A DNA stretch of 64,000 nt from Deinococcus radiophilus (GCF_020889625.1 NZ_CP086380.1:1383001-1447000); one strand, 5' to 3'. Shown: positions 38,183 through 47,626, counted from the stretch's first letter. The notes: generated by a model from the letters alone, not told the origin. Translations and numbers: made by a program.

Positions 38183-38718
38183 GGAGTCCTCCAGATCGCA
38201 CTATCCATACTGAGCCGTTCTTGAAGCGAGAGTTGAATCTCACCAGAGGCCACCAAGTACCAAAACACAGGTAGCAGAGTTCCCTTACGGGCTAGAGGCA
38301 AGGAAGCAAAAATGGCACGCGGAGTTGTAGGACCATTTACAGCTTGCGTTAGGAACGCCAAGTCTTCGGCCTGGAACTCCCGATTTGGGTCAAGGAACTG
38401 GCGGAGAAAGGTGATGTTATCCAGCGTGATGCCGCGAATGGACCGTTCCGTGGTGGTACTAAAACGCCAACCCTGCTCACGAGCATAGGCACGCGCTGCT
38501 TGAAATCGTAAGCGGTACTCCACAGGGTTTTCGCGCAGTTGCTCAACATGCTTGACCTCGAACAAGCAGGGAGACTGTCCATCCCGATAATAGACCAGAG
38601 TATCTGGTACATAACTTTTCTTGCGTCCGTTACTACCCTTGTAAGACAACCTTACTGGTTGAGCTCAGTACCTGACAGGTTGAAGGAAACGTTGTCTGGA
38701 TCGCAGAAAAATATGAAG

Positions 38719-38761
38719 CAGGGCGGCTTATGGAGGTGTGAAACCGAACCAAGCCGCCCTG
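38719..38761. repeat. Stem enclosing the transposase ribosome-binding site
   Basis: CAGGGCGGCTT (38719-38729) pairs perfectly with AAGCCGCCCTG (38751-38761). The loop contains GGAGG and the GTG start of the transposase. The other type II copy has the same arrangement. Confidence 0.75.
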
Positions 38762-39838
38762 ACGAATGTTGACACATTCGTGACCTACCTGAAAGAGCGT
38801 CTCCCACACCACCGCATGGACCGTCTGCGCTGCGTTGCAGAAGTCCTGTTCGGCATTTTACAGGCAGAGTCCACCCTCCACCGCAAGATCGCGCTCCATA
38901 TTGACCGTGCTGCGACGACACCGTCCATCACGCGTATGGTGGCTCGTGTGCTGCATGGTGCTGGTCTGACCCAGCAGGACATCCAAGATGTCCTGCTTCC
39001 ACTGCTGCCTGAGGGAAAACTGACCCTGATCATGGACCGCACCAACTGGAAGCTCGGCCAGTCTCACCTCAACCTGCTGGTCATCGGCGTGGTGCTGGGC
39101 AACGTTACTCTTCCACTTGCTTGGAAAGAACTGAAGCACGGCGGGAACAGTGAATCCAGGGCACGTATGATGCTGGTCGGTCAGCTGCTGAAACACCTAC
39201 CCGCACGCAGGTGGAAGGTCCTGATCGCGGATAGGGAGTTTCTCGGTCAGAAGTGGTTCACGTTTTTGCGGCGCAGCGGGATCAAAAGATGCATTCGTAT
39301 TCGGGCCAATACCGTGGTAGACGGTGAATATGCTCGTGACTGTTTCGCGTCACTGGAGCCGGGTCAAATACGTGCCCTGTTTGACAAGGTCTGGGTTCAG
39401 GGCGGCTGGATGCGAGTAGTCGCGACGCTCTCCCCAGAGGGAGAGCGGGTCATCATCGCTTCAGACTTATCCGTCTGGGACACGCTCACCATCTATAGGC
39501 AGCGCTGGGCCATAGAGACCACCTTCTCAGCCATGAAATCCAGAGGGTTGAATCTGGAGCAAACCCACATGACCAACCCGGAGCGTGTAGGAAACCTGTT
39601 TGGTCTGCTGACCCTGGCCTTGACCTGGATGCTGCGTGTGGGGGAATGGCGAGCGGCAGCAAGGCCCATACGTGTCAAAAAACATGGTCGCCCTGCGGTC
39701 AGCAGGGCGAGGTATGGGTATGAGGAGCTGAGCCGTGCGCTGCGGTGGGGCGGGGGAGAAATTCAGGCTCTTCCTGGACCTCTTGAGGACTCCATTTCCC
39801 GCGCCAGGAGGGGCCGAAAGGCAACCTGTCAGGTACTG
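38738..39838 (+). pseudogene. IS4-family transposase (type II, frameshifted copy)
   Basis: Matches the 366-residue transposase at 27060-28160 except for Ile to Val in the KVLIADREF segment and one extra G in the G-run at about 39752-39756. The shift replaces the last 25 or so residues and makes the frame run out of the IS to 40024 (428 residues). All catalytic residues precede the shift, so activity may be reduced rather than absent. The extra base is in a homopolymer, so a sequencing error is also possible. Confidence 0.8.
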
Positions 39839-40012
39839 AGCTGGTTGAGGAAAGAACTTCTCGACCTCAGAAGAAAATTGCAGCAGGTAGTAGAAATCTC
39901 TTTCCAGCGTAGATTCAAATTCAGCGTTACCACCGGCTTTAGGCGCGAAAATTCTGCCACGATTTCCACGGTGCCCCCGCCTGATTTTCCTAACGGCTTC
40001 CATCTTTCCTCC

Positions 40013-40135
40013 AGTCGCAAATAATCTAGTAAATTTACAATTTAGTCTCAAATAATGTTATATCTCAGTCGCACCGATCCTATATGAAAGCGAGGGAAAA
40101 GGGCTTATGAGTCCCGATCAACATGTTTTTCGACA
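40013..40135. repeat. Right end: terminal inverted repeat and four TnsB-site-like repeats
   Basis: Read inward, the end begins TGTCGAAAAA and carries the repeat as TCGGGACT (40110-40117), GTGCGACT (40067-40074), TTGAGACT (40044-40051) and TTGCGACT (40013-40020). More sites on the tns side than on the other matches the asymmetric ends of Tn7. The innermost site abuts the tnsA ribosome-binding site. Confidence 0.72.
40023..40051 (-). promoter_or_regulatory. Promoter of the tnsABC-tniQ operon overlapping a TnsB site
   Basis: On the minus strand, TTGAGA (40046-40051) and TAGATT (40023-40028) are separated by exactly 17 bases and read into the tnsA ribosome-binding site and ATG. The -35 box lies inside one of the end repeats, so transposase binding could repress the operon. 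Confidence 0.6.
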
Positions 40136-40140
40136 GACCA
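40136..40140. repeat. Target-site duplication of the Tn7-like element, right copy
   Basis: GACCA directly after the GACA end, matching 21077-21081. Confidence 0.88.
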
Positions 40141-40420
40141 AGTCCGGGAGCGCATTCTGTCGGCACGCGGGCGAATGCAGGAGCGTCAGCAAGCCCGCAA
40201 CGCTGATCTGGTCGGTCAGGCCCTGGCCGCAGCCGCTGCCCTGGGACCGGGACCAGAGAATTTCATGCGTGCCGCTGCCCGCCAACTGGGCCTGACCGGA
40301 CGCGGGTATGACCGGGTACTGAGGGTGGCCCGCACCGTAGCTGACCTGGCGGGAGCACCACAAATCACCGAGAGCCACCTGGCCGAGGCCTTGACCTTCC
40401 GGCCACGTGACCTGAGTTGA
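40136..40420 (+). pseudogene. comM: comM 3' fragment (right of Tn7-like element)
   Basis: The frame [17 protein letters not shown] through [23 protein letters not shown] and [14 protein letters not shown] is the C-terminal Mg-chelatase-like domain of ComM, ending in a normal TGA. It continues the fragment at 20903-21081 exactly when the transposon and one GACCA are removed. It has no start of its own, so it is not expected to be translated. Confidence 0.85.
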
Positions 40421-40485
40421 AACTGTCAGCCGCCTTAGCCCCGTTGTAGAAATTTTCACCATCTCCCTTGCTAAGCTGAGGCTGG

Positions 40486-41982
40486 ATGACGCGTATTGGG
40501 CAGACACTGGAAGAACTGGGCATCACTGGTAAGCCTGAAGCCTCCCTCACTCACGAAGGCGCTTTTTTCGTGCTGGTGGACGATCTGCTGATCTACCGCG
40601 ACAACCGGGGCATGCGCCGGGTCAGCTTGCGTGACCTGACCCGGATCCACAGTGATGATCAGGGCGTCCTGAAGGTTGAAACCCCGGCAGGTACGGCCCT
40701 GAGCGCCAGCCTGCTGGGCTTTGACCCGGATCAGGTGCAGCCCTTTTTTCTGCGGGTCCGCGACGCCACAGCCTATGCCAAGGCCCAGGCCAAGCGTGAG
40801 CAGGAACGCCAGCGCGGTGAAGCACCGCCCTCGCCTTTTGCCAGAGTGCCCCGCGCCGAGCCGCCCCATCCGGAAGTGGCTCCCAAGACCGACCCGACCC
40901 CCAATCCACTCACTGCCCGCCTACCCAAACTGCGCCGCCAAACAGAAACCTCAGCCTCTCAGGAGAATGCCGAACTCTACGAACCCTATGAGCGCCCGGA
41001 ACAGCAAGCCTTTGGTGGGGTAGGTGGCCTCAGCATGGGCGAGCGCCTGGGGTCGGTGGTACGGGTCATCAAACGCCGTTCCGGCGAGACATCCAGCGAT
41101 CAATCTGAAACTGACCCAGCAGTATCCCCGCCTGCTCCTGCCGACACCCGGCTGGTGACCCGCGCCGAGGTCCGGGCCGAACGGGAAAATCTGCCGGAAC
41201 CTGCACTGCGACCAGAGCCTCTCCGTGACGGAGGTGCGGAACCACAGCCACCGACGACTCCGTCCCAGCCACCTCAGGGAGCACACGCGCCAGCCAGTGT
41301 CAGCATGGAAGAGGCGCTACGTCCTCAGCCTGTGACCGAAAGCCAGGAGCGACCAGAGCAAAACACCGCACAGGCAGCTCCAACCGAGCCTGCGCTGCGG
41401 CGGAGCATTTTTCCTTCCCTGCGCCGTCCCATCCCTTCAGCCACCCCGGCAGAGCCTGCCGCCAATGTCAGAGAAGTCATCGAAGAAGCGCCCCGGCCCG
41501 CGCCAAAGCCCACGGCACAGCAAACCCCGACTGAACCAACACGTGTCGCCGAAGAAGTCCAGCAGCTGGCAGTCCAGCCTGCACCGGACACTTCGCCTGT
41601 ATCCAACACTGCCGGGGCCGAGCCGACCAAACCAGACGCCCATACACCCCGCAGCCGTTCAGCCAGCGGCGGTCTACAGTCCCTGATCCGGGGCCAGCAG
41701 CGACCCGACTTGCAGGTGTGGCCACCCCGACTGCGACTGCTGGCGCTGGCGCTGACCTCGCTGGCCGCCGTTATGGCCATCTTCTCACTGCTGGGCGGGG
41801 CCGGGCTGGCCGGACTTTGGTCGCTTTTGCTGGCGCTGGTGCTCGGCGCAGGCCTCCTGGTGACCGCCGATGTGCTGCAACGCCTGGCCGTCTGGTTGGA
41901 TGGCCAGGAGCACTCAGGCGCTCAGGCTGACGCTGCAGAGAACGACATAAGACAGGAAGTCGAGCCAAGCGGGTCACCATGA
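40486..41982 (+). CDS. Conserved membrane protein with PH-like N-terminus
   Basis: A 498-residue protein. Residues 1-90 look like a small beta domain ([28 protein letters not shown]) of the PH-like type. Residues about 100-400 are a Pro/Glu/Ala-rich, low-complexity linker. Two membrane segments lie at about 412-455 near the C-terminus. ATG is eight bases after TAAGCT, so it may be leaderless. The stop overlaps the next gene's ATG (ATGA), so both are one operon. The function is unknown. Confidence 0.65.
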   Translation: MTRIGQTLEELGITGKPEASLTHEGAFFVLVDDLLIYRDNRGMRRVSLRDLTRIHSDDQGVLKVETPAGTALSASLLGFDPDQVQPFFLRVRDATAYAKAQAKREQERQRGEAPPSPFARVPRAEPPHPEVAPKTDPTPNPLTARLPKLRRQTETSASQENAELYEPYERPEQQAFGGVGGLSMGERLGSVVRVIKRRSGETSSDQSETDPAVSPPAPADTRLVTRAEVRAERENLPEPALRPEPLRDGGAEPQPPTTPSQPPQGAHAPASVSMEEALRPQPVTESQERPEQNTAQAAPTEPALRRSIFPSLRRPIPSATPAEPAANVREVIEEAPRPAPKPTAQQTPTEPTRVAEEVQQLAVQPAPDTSPVSNTAGAEPTKPDAHTPRSRSASGGLQSLIRGQQRPDLQVWPPRLRLLALALTSLAAVMAIFSLLGGAGLAGLWSLLLALVLGAGLLVTADVLQRLAVWLDGQEHSGAQADAAENDIRQEVEPSGSP

Positions 41983-43394
41983 CCCTGGACGCAGTTGTCG
42001 TCGGGGCTGGCTCAAATGGACTGAGTGCGGCCATTACCCTGGCCCGCGCTGGCCTGAAGGTGCAACTGCTGGAGGCCCATGACCGCGTGGGCGGCGGCCT
42101 GAGCAGTATAGGCAGCGGCGGATTCATATTTGATCAGGGCAGCGCCATTCACCCGCTGGGCTATGCCTCACCCGCGTGGCAGGAATGGCCTCTGCACGCT
42201 TTTGGACTGGACTGGGTACATTCGCCCGCGCCATTCGTCCATCTGTGGTGGGACGGTCAAGCGCGGACGCTGCCACAGAAGCTGGATAATGCGGTCCAGC
42301 AGCTGGGGGTGGACGGCCCCGCCTGGCGGGCTCTGTTCGGACCGCTGGTCCACGGCCAGGCGGCGCTCCTGGAAGACACTTTGCGGCCCTTGCTGCGTGT
42401 ACCACGCCATCCCTTTCTGCTGGCCCGCTTTGGCCTGGCGGCGCTGCCCCCAGCAGACCTGAGTGCCCGCATTTTCCGCACTTCGCAGGCACGGGCGCTG
42501 TGGGCCGGGCTGGCCGCCCATGTCAACCTGCCGATGCACACCCCTGGTGCGGGAGCCGCTGGCCTGATGCTGGGGACGGCAGCCCACGCTGGCGGCTGGC
42601 CTTTTCCACGCGGTGGAGCGCAGTCCCTGGCCGACGCCCTCGCCGAATATTTCCGCTTTCTCGGGGGCGAGATTCGCACTGGAGTCCGGGTCAAGTCACG
42701 CGCTGATCTGCCACCCGCCCGCGCCGTGTTGGTGGATTCCAGCCCGGCAGTCGCCCGCCAGCTGCTGCAGCGTTCTACCCCCGCCTACGACGCTTGGCTG
42801 GACCACTTTCGCTACGGGCTGGGCGTGTTGAAAGTGGATTATGCCCTGAGCGGCCCAGTCCCCTGGCTGGACCCTGCCGCCACGCAGGCCGCCACCCTGC
42901 ACATCGGCGGCAGCCTGGAGGAGATCCGCGCTGCCGAACTGGGGGCAGCGCGCGGCGAACTCTCAGCCCAGCCCTTTATCCTGGCCGCGCAGCACACCCT
43001 GTTTGACTCCAGCCGTGCGCCTGCTGGCGGTCATACCCTGTGGGCTTATACCCACGCTCCTGCCGACGTCTCCCCGGCTTACGCGCAGACCATAGACGCT
43101 GCCCTGGAAAGGCTGGCACCTGGCTTCCGTCAGCTGGTGGTCCACCGGAGAGTCAGTACCTCACGGGACATCCAGGCTTTTAGTCCGGTCTTCGGCGGTG
43201 GGGATGTCAACGGAGGACGTTTTGACCTGCCAGGCCTGCTGGCGCGCCCAGTGCCGACCCCCACGCCGTACCGCACACCCGATCCGCAGGTGTATTTATG
43301 CAGTTCTTCGACCCCACCGGGGGGCGGAGTGCATGGCATGTGCGGGTATCACGCCGCTCAGGCTGCGCTACATGACCTCTTTGGGCTGGGCTGA
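41979..43394 (+). CDS. Phytoene-desaturase-like FAD-dependent oxidoreductase
   Basis: A 471-residue flavoprotein of the CrtI/amine-oxidase group. The dinucleotide-binding motif is at residues 5-35 ([20 protein letters not shown], ending in a Glu), followed by DRVGGGLSS, a second signature of the family. The C-terminal [18 protein letters not shown] matches the usual FAD-closing motif. Relatives oxidise carotenoids or retinoids, but members of this subfamily are often of unknown substrate. It is coupled to the preceding membrane protein gene. Confidence 0.82.
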   Translation: MTLDAVVVGAGSNGLSAAITLARAGLKVQLLEAHDRVGGGLSSIGSGGFIFDQGSAIHPLGYASPAWQEWPLHAFGLDWVHSPAPFVHLWWDGQARTLPQKLDNAVQQLGVDGPAWRALFGPLVHGQAALLEDTLRPLLRVPRHPFLLARFGLAALPPADLSARIFRTSQARALWAGLAAHVNLPMHTPGAGAAGLMLGTAAHAGGWPFPRGGAQSLADALAEYFRFLGGEIRTGVRVKSRADLPPARAVLVDSSPAVARQLLQRSTPAYDAWLDHFRYGLGVLKVDYALSGPVPWLDPAATQAATLHIGGSLEEIRAAELGAARGELSAQPFILAAQHTLFDSSRAPAGGHTLWAYTHAPADVSPAYAQTIDAALERLAPGFRQLVVHRRVSTSRDIQAFSPVFGGGDVNGGRFDLPGLLARPVPTPTPYRTPDPQVYLCSSSTPPGGGVHGMCGYHAAQAALHDLFGLG

Positions 43395-43397
43395 GGC

Positions 43398-43682
43398 TTA
43401 CAATTTGTCTTTCAGCCCCGTACTGATCTTGAACCGCACCTTTTTCCCGGCGGGAATGGTGATGCGGTCGGTGGTGCCGGGGCGTACCCCCTGACGCTCG
43501 GCGGTCCGCGAAATGCTGAAGGTGCCCAGATTGGGCAGACCCACCGTTTGTCCGGTCCGTAAGGCACCGATCATCAAGCCAGTTGCGGCAGAAACGACGT
43601 CAGAAGCTTGCTTGCGGGTCAGACCAGTGCGCTCACTGATACGTGCGGCCAGTTCGGCCTTGGCGACTTTTTGTTTGTTCAT
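43398..43682 (-). CDS. hup: HU-family nucleoid protein
   Basis: A 94-residue DNA-bending protein. The start at ATG 43682 has GGAGGA upstream; a longer frame exists but is not needed. The family pattern is clear: KAELAARISERTGLTRKQ, then GLPNLGTFSISRTAERQGVRPGT with the DNA-intercalating arm region, ending KISTGLKDKL. HU compacts DNA and assists repair and recombination. The upstream 280 bases to the moeB-like gene are AT-rich and hold its promoter, with no other gene visible. Confidence 0.92.
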   Translation of the reverse strand: MNKQKVAKAELAARISERTGLTRKQASDVVSAATGLMIGALRTGQTVGLPNLGTFSISRTAERQGVRPGTTDRITIPAGKKVRFKISTGLKDKL

Positions 43683-43964
43683 AGCGTCCTCCATCTGCAG
43701 CCAGTGCCCCGGTCCACCGCTGGGGCGCAATGACTTCCAGTCACCACCCGGCGGGTTCGCTGCCTTCTCGCAAATGGGCAAGTGTGCCGGGCGTCCATCA
43801 AGCAAGCGGATGCACAGTCTCACCCGCTCGCAGGGGCAACCGAGTGAACCTGTCACCGATCACCTTTCGCAAACAGTAGCATAATGATTGAATAATTTAC
43901 AAAATCTTCTGTATAAGATACAGCTCTGCTCACATCCGCAAGCCGGGCAGGGCAGGACTGCGTT

Positions 43965-44699
43965 TTAGGATGCGGGGGGTAGGGCGATCACGCGGACCCG
44001 GCCACTGAGGCCATCGAAGGTCCACAGTCGCCCTTCCAGGGTCTGCCCTACGCCGCCCAGCACCTTGAGGGCTTCCAGCGCCATCATCTGACCGACCAGT
44101 GCAGGCACAGGCCCCAGCACGCCGGCCTCGTCGCAACTGTCGGCAGCCGCGCCCCCAGGCGGAAACAGGTCATGCAGCCGCCGCCCACCACTGAACACGG
44201 TGACCATGCCCGACGTGCCACTGGCGGCCCCCCAGACACAGGGCACCTGGGCAGCGTGGGCAGCTTCGGCCAGGGCGTAGCGCGCCGCCAAATTGTCGGT
44301 GGCATCTATGGCCAGTGTGACGCCACTCAGCAACTCAGCGGCGTTCTCCGGAGTCAGGGCCGGGACCACCTCAGGCTGCACGAAGGGGTTAATGGCCTGG
44401 ACCTGCGCGGCCATCACAGCAGCCTTGGCGCGGCCTACATCCTGACTGCGGAACAGCAGTTGACGGTGCAAATTGCTGATATCAATCACGTCATGGTCGC
44501 TGATGCGTAACCGTCCCACCCCGGCCCCCGCCACTGCTGCAGCCACCGCGCAGCCCAGTCCGCCCGCACCAACCAGCAGTACCCGTGCGTCCCCCAGACG
44601 CTCCTGCGCCCCAGCCCGCTGCCACTCTGGAACGAGCAGCGGGCGGCTGTAGCGGCGCAGTTCGGAACGGGTCAAACGTCGGACATGGGTAGGAGGCAT
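43965..44699 (-). CDS. MoeB/ThiF-like E1 adenylating enzyme
   Basis: A 244-residue enzyme that adenylates the C-terminal glycine of a ubiquitin-like sulfur carrier (MoaD or ThiS). The ATP-binding loop is VLLVGAGGLGCAVAAAVAGAGVG (as GAGGLG), with the conserved Asp in SDHDVIDISNLHRQ, then AIDATDN and the CDEAGVLGP cysteine. It lacks the extra rhodanese domain of some homologues. Molybdopterin and thiamine roles cannot be distinguished here. Divergent from plsY. Confidence 0.85.
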   Translation of the reverse strand: MPPTHVRRLTRSELRRYSRPLLVPEWQRAGAQERLGDARVLLVGAGGLGCAVAAAVAGAGVGRLRISDHDVIDISNLHRQLLFRSQDVGRAKAAVMAAQVQAINPFVQPEVVPALTPENAAELLSGVTLAIDATDNLAARYALAEAAHAAQVPCVWGAASGTSGMVTVFSGGRRLHDLFPPGGAAADSCDEAGVLGPVPALVGQMMALEALKVLGGVGQTLEGRLWTFDGLSGRVRVIALPPAS

Positions 44700-44849
44700 C
44701 GGGCTTTAGTGTAGTGGGAGGGTCTGCTGGCTGAATGTCTCAAGTTCAGGGAGGCAGAGAAACTCAAGTGGTCTTTCGGCTCGCATGGTTACTCCTGCCG
44801 ATCAGGATCACCAGCGATCAACCTCCTCTGGAGCGATACACTGCCCCCT

Positions 44850-45437
44850 GTGATGTGGCTGCTTCTTTCCCTGCTGGCGTACGCGCTGGGATCACTGCCA
44901 GCGGGCATTCTGTATTCCCGCTGGCGTGGCGAGGATATCCGCAGTGCCGACCTCCCAGGGGGCAGCGGCAGCTGGCGGCAGTATGGTCCGGCGGTGGGTG
45001 TCGGAGTCGCAGTGATGGATGGGTTGCGCGGCGCACTGGCCGTCTGGCTGGCCTATGCCCTCATGCCGCAGTACCCTGAACTGGGCGCGGCACTGGCAGC
45101 TTTTTTCGTGGTGTTGGGTCACTGCTACCCGGTGTTTTTCGGCTTTCGGGGGGGTGGCGGTATCGCCACGCTGATCGGGGCACTGGCGGTGGCTGCGCCG
45201 CAGCGCCTGCTGGGCGCAGTGCTGGCCGCCGCAGTCATGATGCCGCTGTACAAATTGATCTTGCAAAAATATGTGGGCCTGAACGTGGTGCCGGTGGTCG
45301 CTGGTCTGGCCGTCCCCGTGGCGCTGTGGCTGGCAGCGACTCAGGGGGGGCTGTGGGCTACGCTGACTGGCTCATTGGCGATGGGTCTGCGGGCTATACA
45401 CCTGCTGTTCCAGATGCACGGAGAGCGCCAGCCGTGA
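44850..45437 (+). CDS. plsY: Glycerol-3-phosphate acyltransferase PlsY-like
   Basis: A 195-residue inner-membrane enzyme with five hydrophobic segments. PlsY motifs are present in order: LGSLPAGILYSR, DLPGGSGSWRQYGP, and GHCYPVFFGFRGGGGIAT. The usual KGGKG of motif 3 is RGGGG and the usual S.N.GATN of motif 2 is altered, so it may be a diverged paralogue. PlsY transfers acyl groups from acyl-phosphate to glycerol-3-phosphate in phospholipid synthesis. GTG is seven bases after TACACT, so it is probably leaderless. It overlaps the next gene by 4 bp. Confidence 0.82.
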   Translation: MMWLLLSLLAYALGSLPAGILYSRWRGEDIRSADLPGGSGSWRQYGPAVGVGVAVMDGLRGALAVWLAYALMPQYPELGAALAAFFVVLGHCYPVFFGFRGGGGIATLIGALAVAAPQRLLGAVLAAAVMMPLYKLILQKYVGLNVVPVVAGLAVPVALWLAATQGGLWATLTGSLAMGLRAIHLLFQMHGERQP

Positions 45438-47626
45438 GCCGCCGGGGCTTGGCCGGACTCCTGCTGAGCATGGCCCTCCTGGCTGGGGGAGCCAGCGCCC
45501 AGACCGACCCAGACGGCAATCCGGGCAGTGGGCTGATCGGCACGGGTCAAGTGGTTCCGGTCGCTAGGCCTCCTCTACCCGCAGTTGCTCCAGACACCCT
45601 GCCCGAGGTGCAGCTCTCGGGCCGAGAACTGAGCGGTGTACAGGGGGGACAGACCGTCTGGAGCCACGCCTGGCCCCCCGAGCTGGGTGCGATTCGTGGG
45701 CCTCTGCGCCAGGGCAACACCACCTATCTGGGGGTCGGTCCGGCTGTCCTGGCCTTGAGCGAAACAGGCGAGGTCTTGGCCCGCTACGATCTGTCTGCAC
45801 CAGTCCTGACCCTGGACGGCAGCGGGGGACTGATCCGGGCCACCGTATCCGGCCCAGGTTACCGTGAGACACTGACCTTGATCCCTCCGCAGGACGGGGG
45901 CGGCGTGCAGGAACGGGTGGTGTTCGCCCCTGATCCGGCAGTCACGCTCTGGACGATGAGGGCGGCTGATCTGATCCCAGATGCCCAAGTTCAGAGCGCT
46001 TGGCAACAGGACCGCCTCAATCCTTTTTTGGGTCTGCGGGCCGCTGTGCAGGCCCGCAATGCTGGGGACCGCCGCGCCGAAGCCGCCCGGCTCAAGCAGG
46101 TGATGGGCAGCACACAGCCATTCGCAGTCTGGACCAAACTGGCTGCCAGGTTGGACGCCGCTGGTTATCCCTCGCTGGCCGATGACGCCCTGGAAAGCGC
46201 CCGGATAGACGCCGCGCAGCGTGGTCTGGACCCCAGCGTACGGGTCAGCCGCGCTGCACTCGAAGCCTATGGCCATCCCGCTGGGTATATCGGCACCTTG
46301 CTGGACCAGGGCCGCCTGAACCGCGCCGAGGTCTGGATGGCCCACCTGCGCCTGATGCACCCCCGCGTGGAGGGCGGCGGGGCCCTCTTTCTGCGCTACG
46401 CGGCACTGCTCGAAAGCCAGAACCGCTCCGGCGAAGCCAGTGAATGGCGTCGTTTCGCCGCCTCACTGGGGAGCGGCACCCTTTACGGTCAGGGCGCCCT
46501 GGGCCTGGAAAAGCTGCGTGACTTTACCGGCCTGCTGTCGGCAGCGTTGGCCCTTAGCCTGCTGCTGGCCCTGCTAAGCATCTTCTGGCAGATCCGTCGG
46601 CTGTCCTTGCGGCACACCGGCACGGGCGAACGGCTGGTGGTGCTGGGGCTGAGCAGCGCCCTGGTTCTCAGCCTGAGTGGGGGCCTGTGGGCCGCGCAGG
46701 CTGCGGGCCGCCTGAACCACCCAGCACTAAATACCGGCACCTATGGGGGCGCCTGGGCCGAGGCTGGATTGGCCACCCTCTCACTGACCGCCACTCCAGA
46801 CGCAGCCTTGCTGCGTGGCCTGGGGCCTCAACTCTCAGGGGACCTGTCAGCGGCAAGGCACTACTACCAGGTGGCGGCGGAGCAACCTTGCGGGCGCAAC
46901 AACCTGGGGACCATTTCCGAGTTGCGCGGCGACCGCCCTACTGCGGAGGCCCGCTACCGCTCGGCCCTGGGAGATGAGCCTGGCTTGGGCGCTGCCGCTT
47001 ACAATCTGAACTTTCCGGTACTGACCCTCGGCAGTGAGTTCCAGGAGCGCTACCGCCCCGGCCAGCCCCGGCTGTGCTATCCGGACGACCGCAGCCTGCT
47101 CCGGGCGCTGAGCGGTGATATCCGCAGCGTATGGCGCACCCAGCTCAGTGACCCACAGGCCCAGCTGAGTCAGGTGTGGCAGCTGGCCCGCCGCGGTCAG
47201 GTCAGCGGATGGGCCACGCTCTGGGCCGCGCAGCTCCTGGCGCTGGCTGCACTGCTCCTCTTGATCCTGCCGCGCACCGAAGCCGAGCCAACCCTAAGAC
47301 CACGCAGCGCCGACCAACGCCTCCTGTCCTGGCTGCTGCCGGGCAGCGGACTGCTGGACTGGGTCTGGGGCGGCGTCCTGCTGCTGGTTTTTGTGCTGGC
47401 GGGCCTAACCTGGGTCAGTGGCTACGCCCTTGAGCTGCTGGGAAGGGGTCAGCCCTTGCCCTGGCCACTGCACCTGTGGCCTCCCACGCGCTGGCCTGCC
47501 AGCCTGAGCGGCCTGGGGAACAGCTGGCCCCTGCTGCTGATGGCACTGGCCTGGGTGGTCAATGCGGCTCTCTTATGGCGCATCGGCGTGGTGCGGCGGC
47601 AGGTGGCCCGGCAGACATCAACCTAA
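45434..47626 (+). CDS. Large exported/membrane protein with TPR-like repeats
   Basis: A 730-residue protein starting at GTG 45434, which overlaps the plsY stop. A signal peptide (residues 1-24, ending GASAQ) leads an extracytoplasmic beta-rich domain to about 190, then TPR-like helical repeats (EAARLKQVMGS, AGYPSLADDALESARI, RSGEASEWRRF). Membrane segments lie at about 365-390 and 405-425, and more near 595-725. A second TPR-like part is at about 455-520. The function is unknown; it may be an envelope scaffold. Confidence 0.7.
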   Translation: MSRRGLAGLLLSMALLAGGASAQTDPDGNPGSGLIGTGQVVPVARPPLPAVAPDTLPEVQLSGRELSGVQGGQTVWSHAWPPELGAIRGPLRQGNTTYLGVGPAVLALSETGEVLARYDLSAPVLTLDGSGGLIRATVSGPGYRETLTLIPPQDGGGVQERVVFAPDPAVTLWTMRAADLIPDAQVQSAWQQDRLNPFLGLRAAVQARNAGDRRAEAARLKQVMGSTQPFAVWTKLAARLDAAGYPSLADDALESARIDAAQRGLDPSVRVSRAALEAYGHPAGYIGTLLDQGRLNRAEVWMAHLRLMHPRVEGGGALFLRYAALLESQNRSGEASEWRRFAASLGSGTLYGQGALGLEKLRDFTGLLSAALALSLLLALLSIFWQIRRLSLRHTGTGERLVVLGLSSALVLSLSGGLWAAQAAGRLNHPALNTGTYGGAWAEAGLATLSLTATPDAALLRGLGPQLSGDLSAARHYYQVAAEQPCGRNNLGTISELRGDRPTAEARYRSALGDEPGLGAAAYNLNFPVLTLGSEFQERYRPGQPRLCYPDDRSLLRALSGDIRSVWRTQLSDPQAQLSQVWQLARRGQVSGWATLWAAQLLALAALLLLILPRTEAEPTLRPRSADQRLLSWLLPGSGLLDWVWGGVLLLVFVLAGLTWVSGYALELLGRGQPLPWPLHLWPPTRWPASLSGLGNSWPLLLMALAWVVNAALLWRIGVVRRQVARQTST

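Larger units (their letters stand above)
38664..39840 (+). mobile_element. IS4-family insertion sequence, type II, copy 2
   Basis: A 1,177-bp copy with the same 19-bp ends as the element at 27059 and a 9-bp duplication CTGGTTGAG (38655-38663, 39841-39849). It has one extra G relative to the other copy. Confidence 0.95.
38179..40003 (-). pseudogene. tnsA: TnsA-like endonuclease, disrupted by IS
   Basis: Removing the IS at 38664-39840 and one CTGGTTGAG copy gives a 212-residue protein in frame (FPQPVRLSYKG across the joint). Active-site residues are visible: Glu in FESTLERDF, Asp in YVPDTLVYY, Lys in LFEVKHV, the E-D-K set of TnsA, which nicks the 5' ends so that Tn7 moves by cut and paste. 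The start ATG at 40003 has GGAGG six bases upstream. Since the IS separates the Glu from the Asp and Lys, the protein is inactive. A TnsB-only element would at best make cointegrates. Confidence 0.88.
21082..40135. mobile_element. Tn7-like transposon inserted in comM
   Basis: A 19,054-bp element with TGTC...GACA ends and GACCA duplications. The right side encodes TnsA, TnsB, TnsC and TniQ reading inward; the left side holds a possible TnsE-like protein, a LexA-like repressor and a type III restriction-modification cassette. The insertion in comM parallels the Tn6022/AbaR islands of Acinetobacter, which use the same target gene. Five IS insertions within it add 5,956 bp including duplications, so the ancestral length was about 13.1 kb. 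Because tnsA is disrupted, the element is probably no longer able to move by itself. Confidence 0.88.

Noticed and set aside
38738..40024. 428-residue transposase
   Set aside because: The extra residues come from a one-base shift and run into tnsA antisense.
43885..43960. AT-rich stretch upstream of HU as a radiation-response palindrome
   Set aside because: No match to the palindromic radiation/desiccation motif; only general AT-richness.
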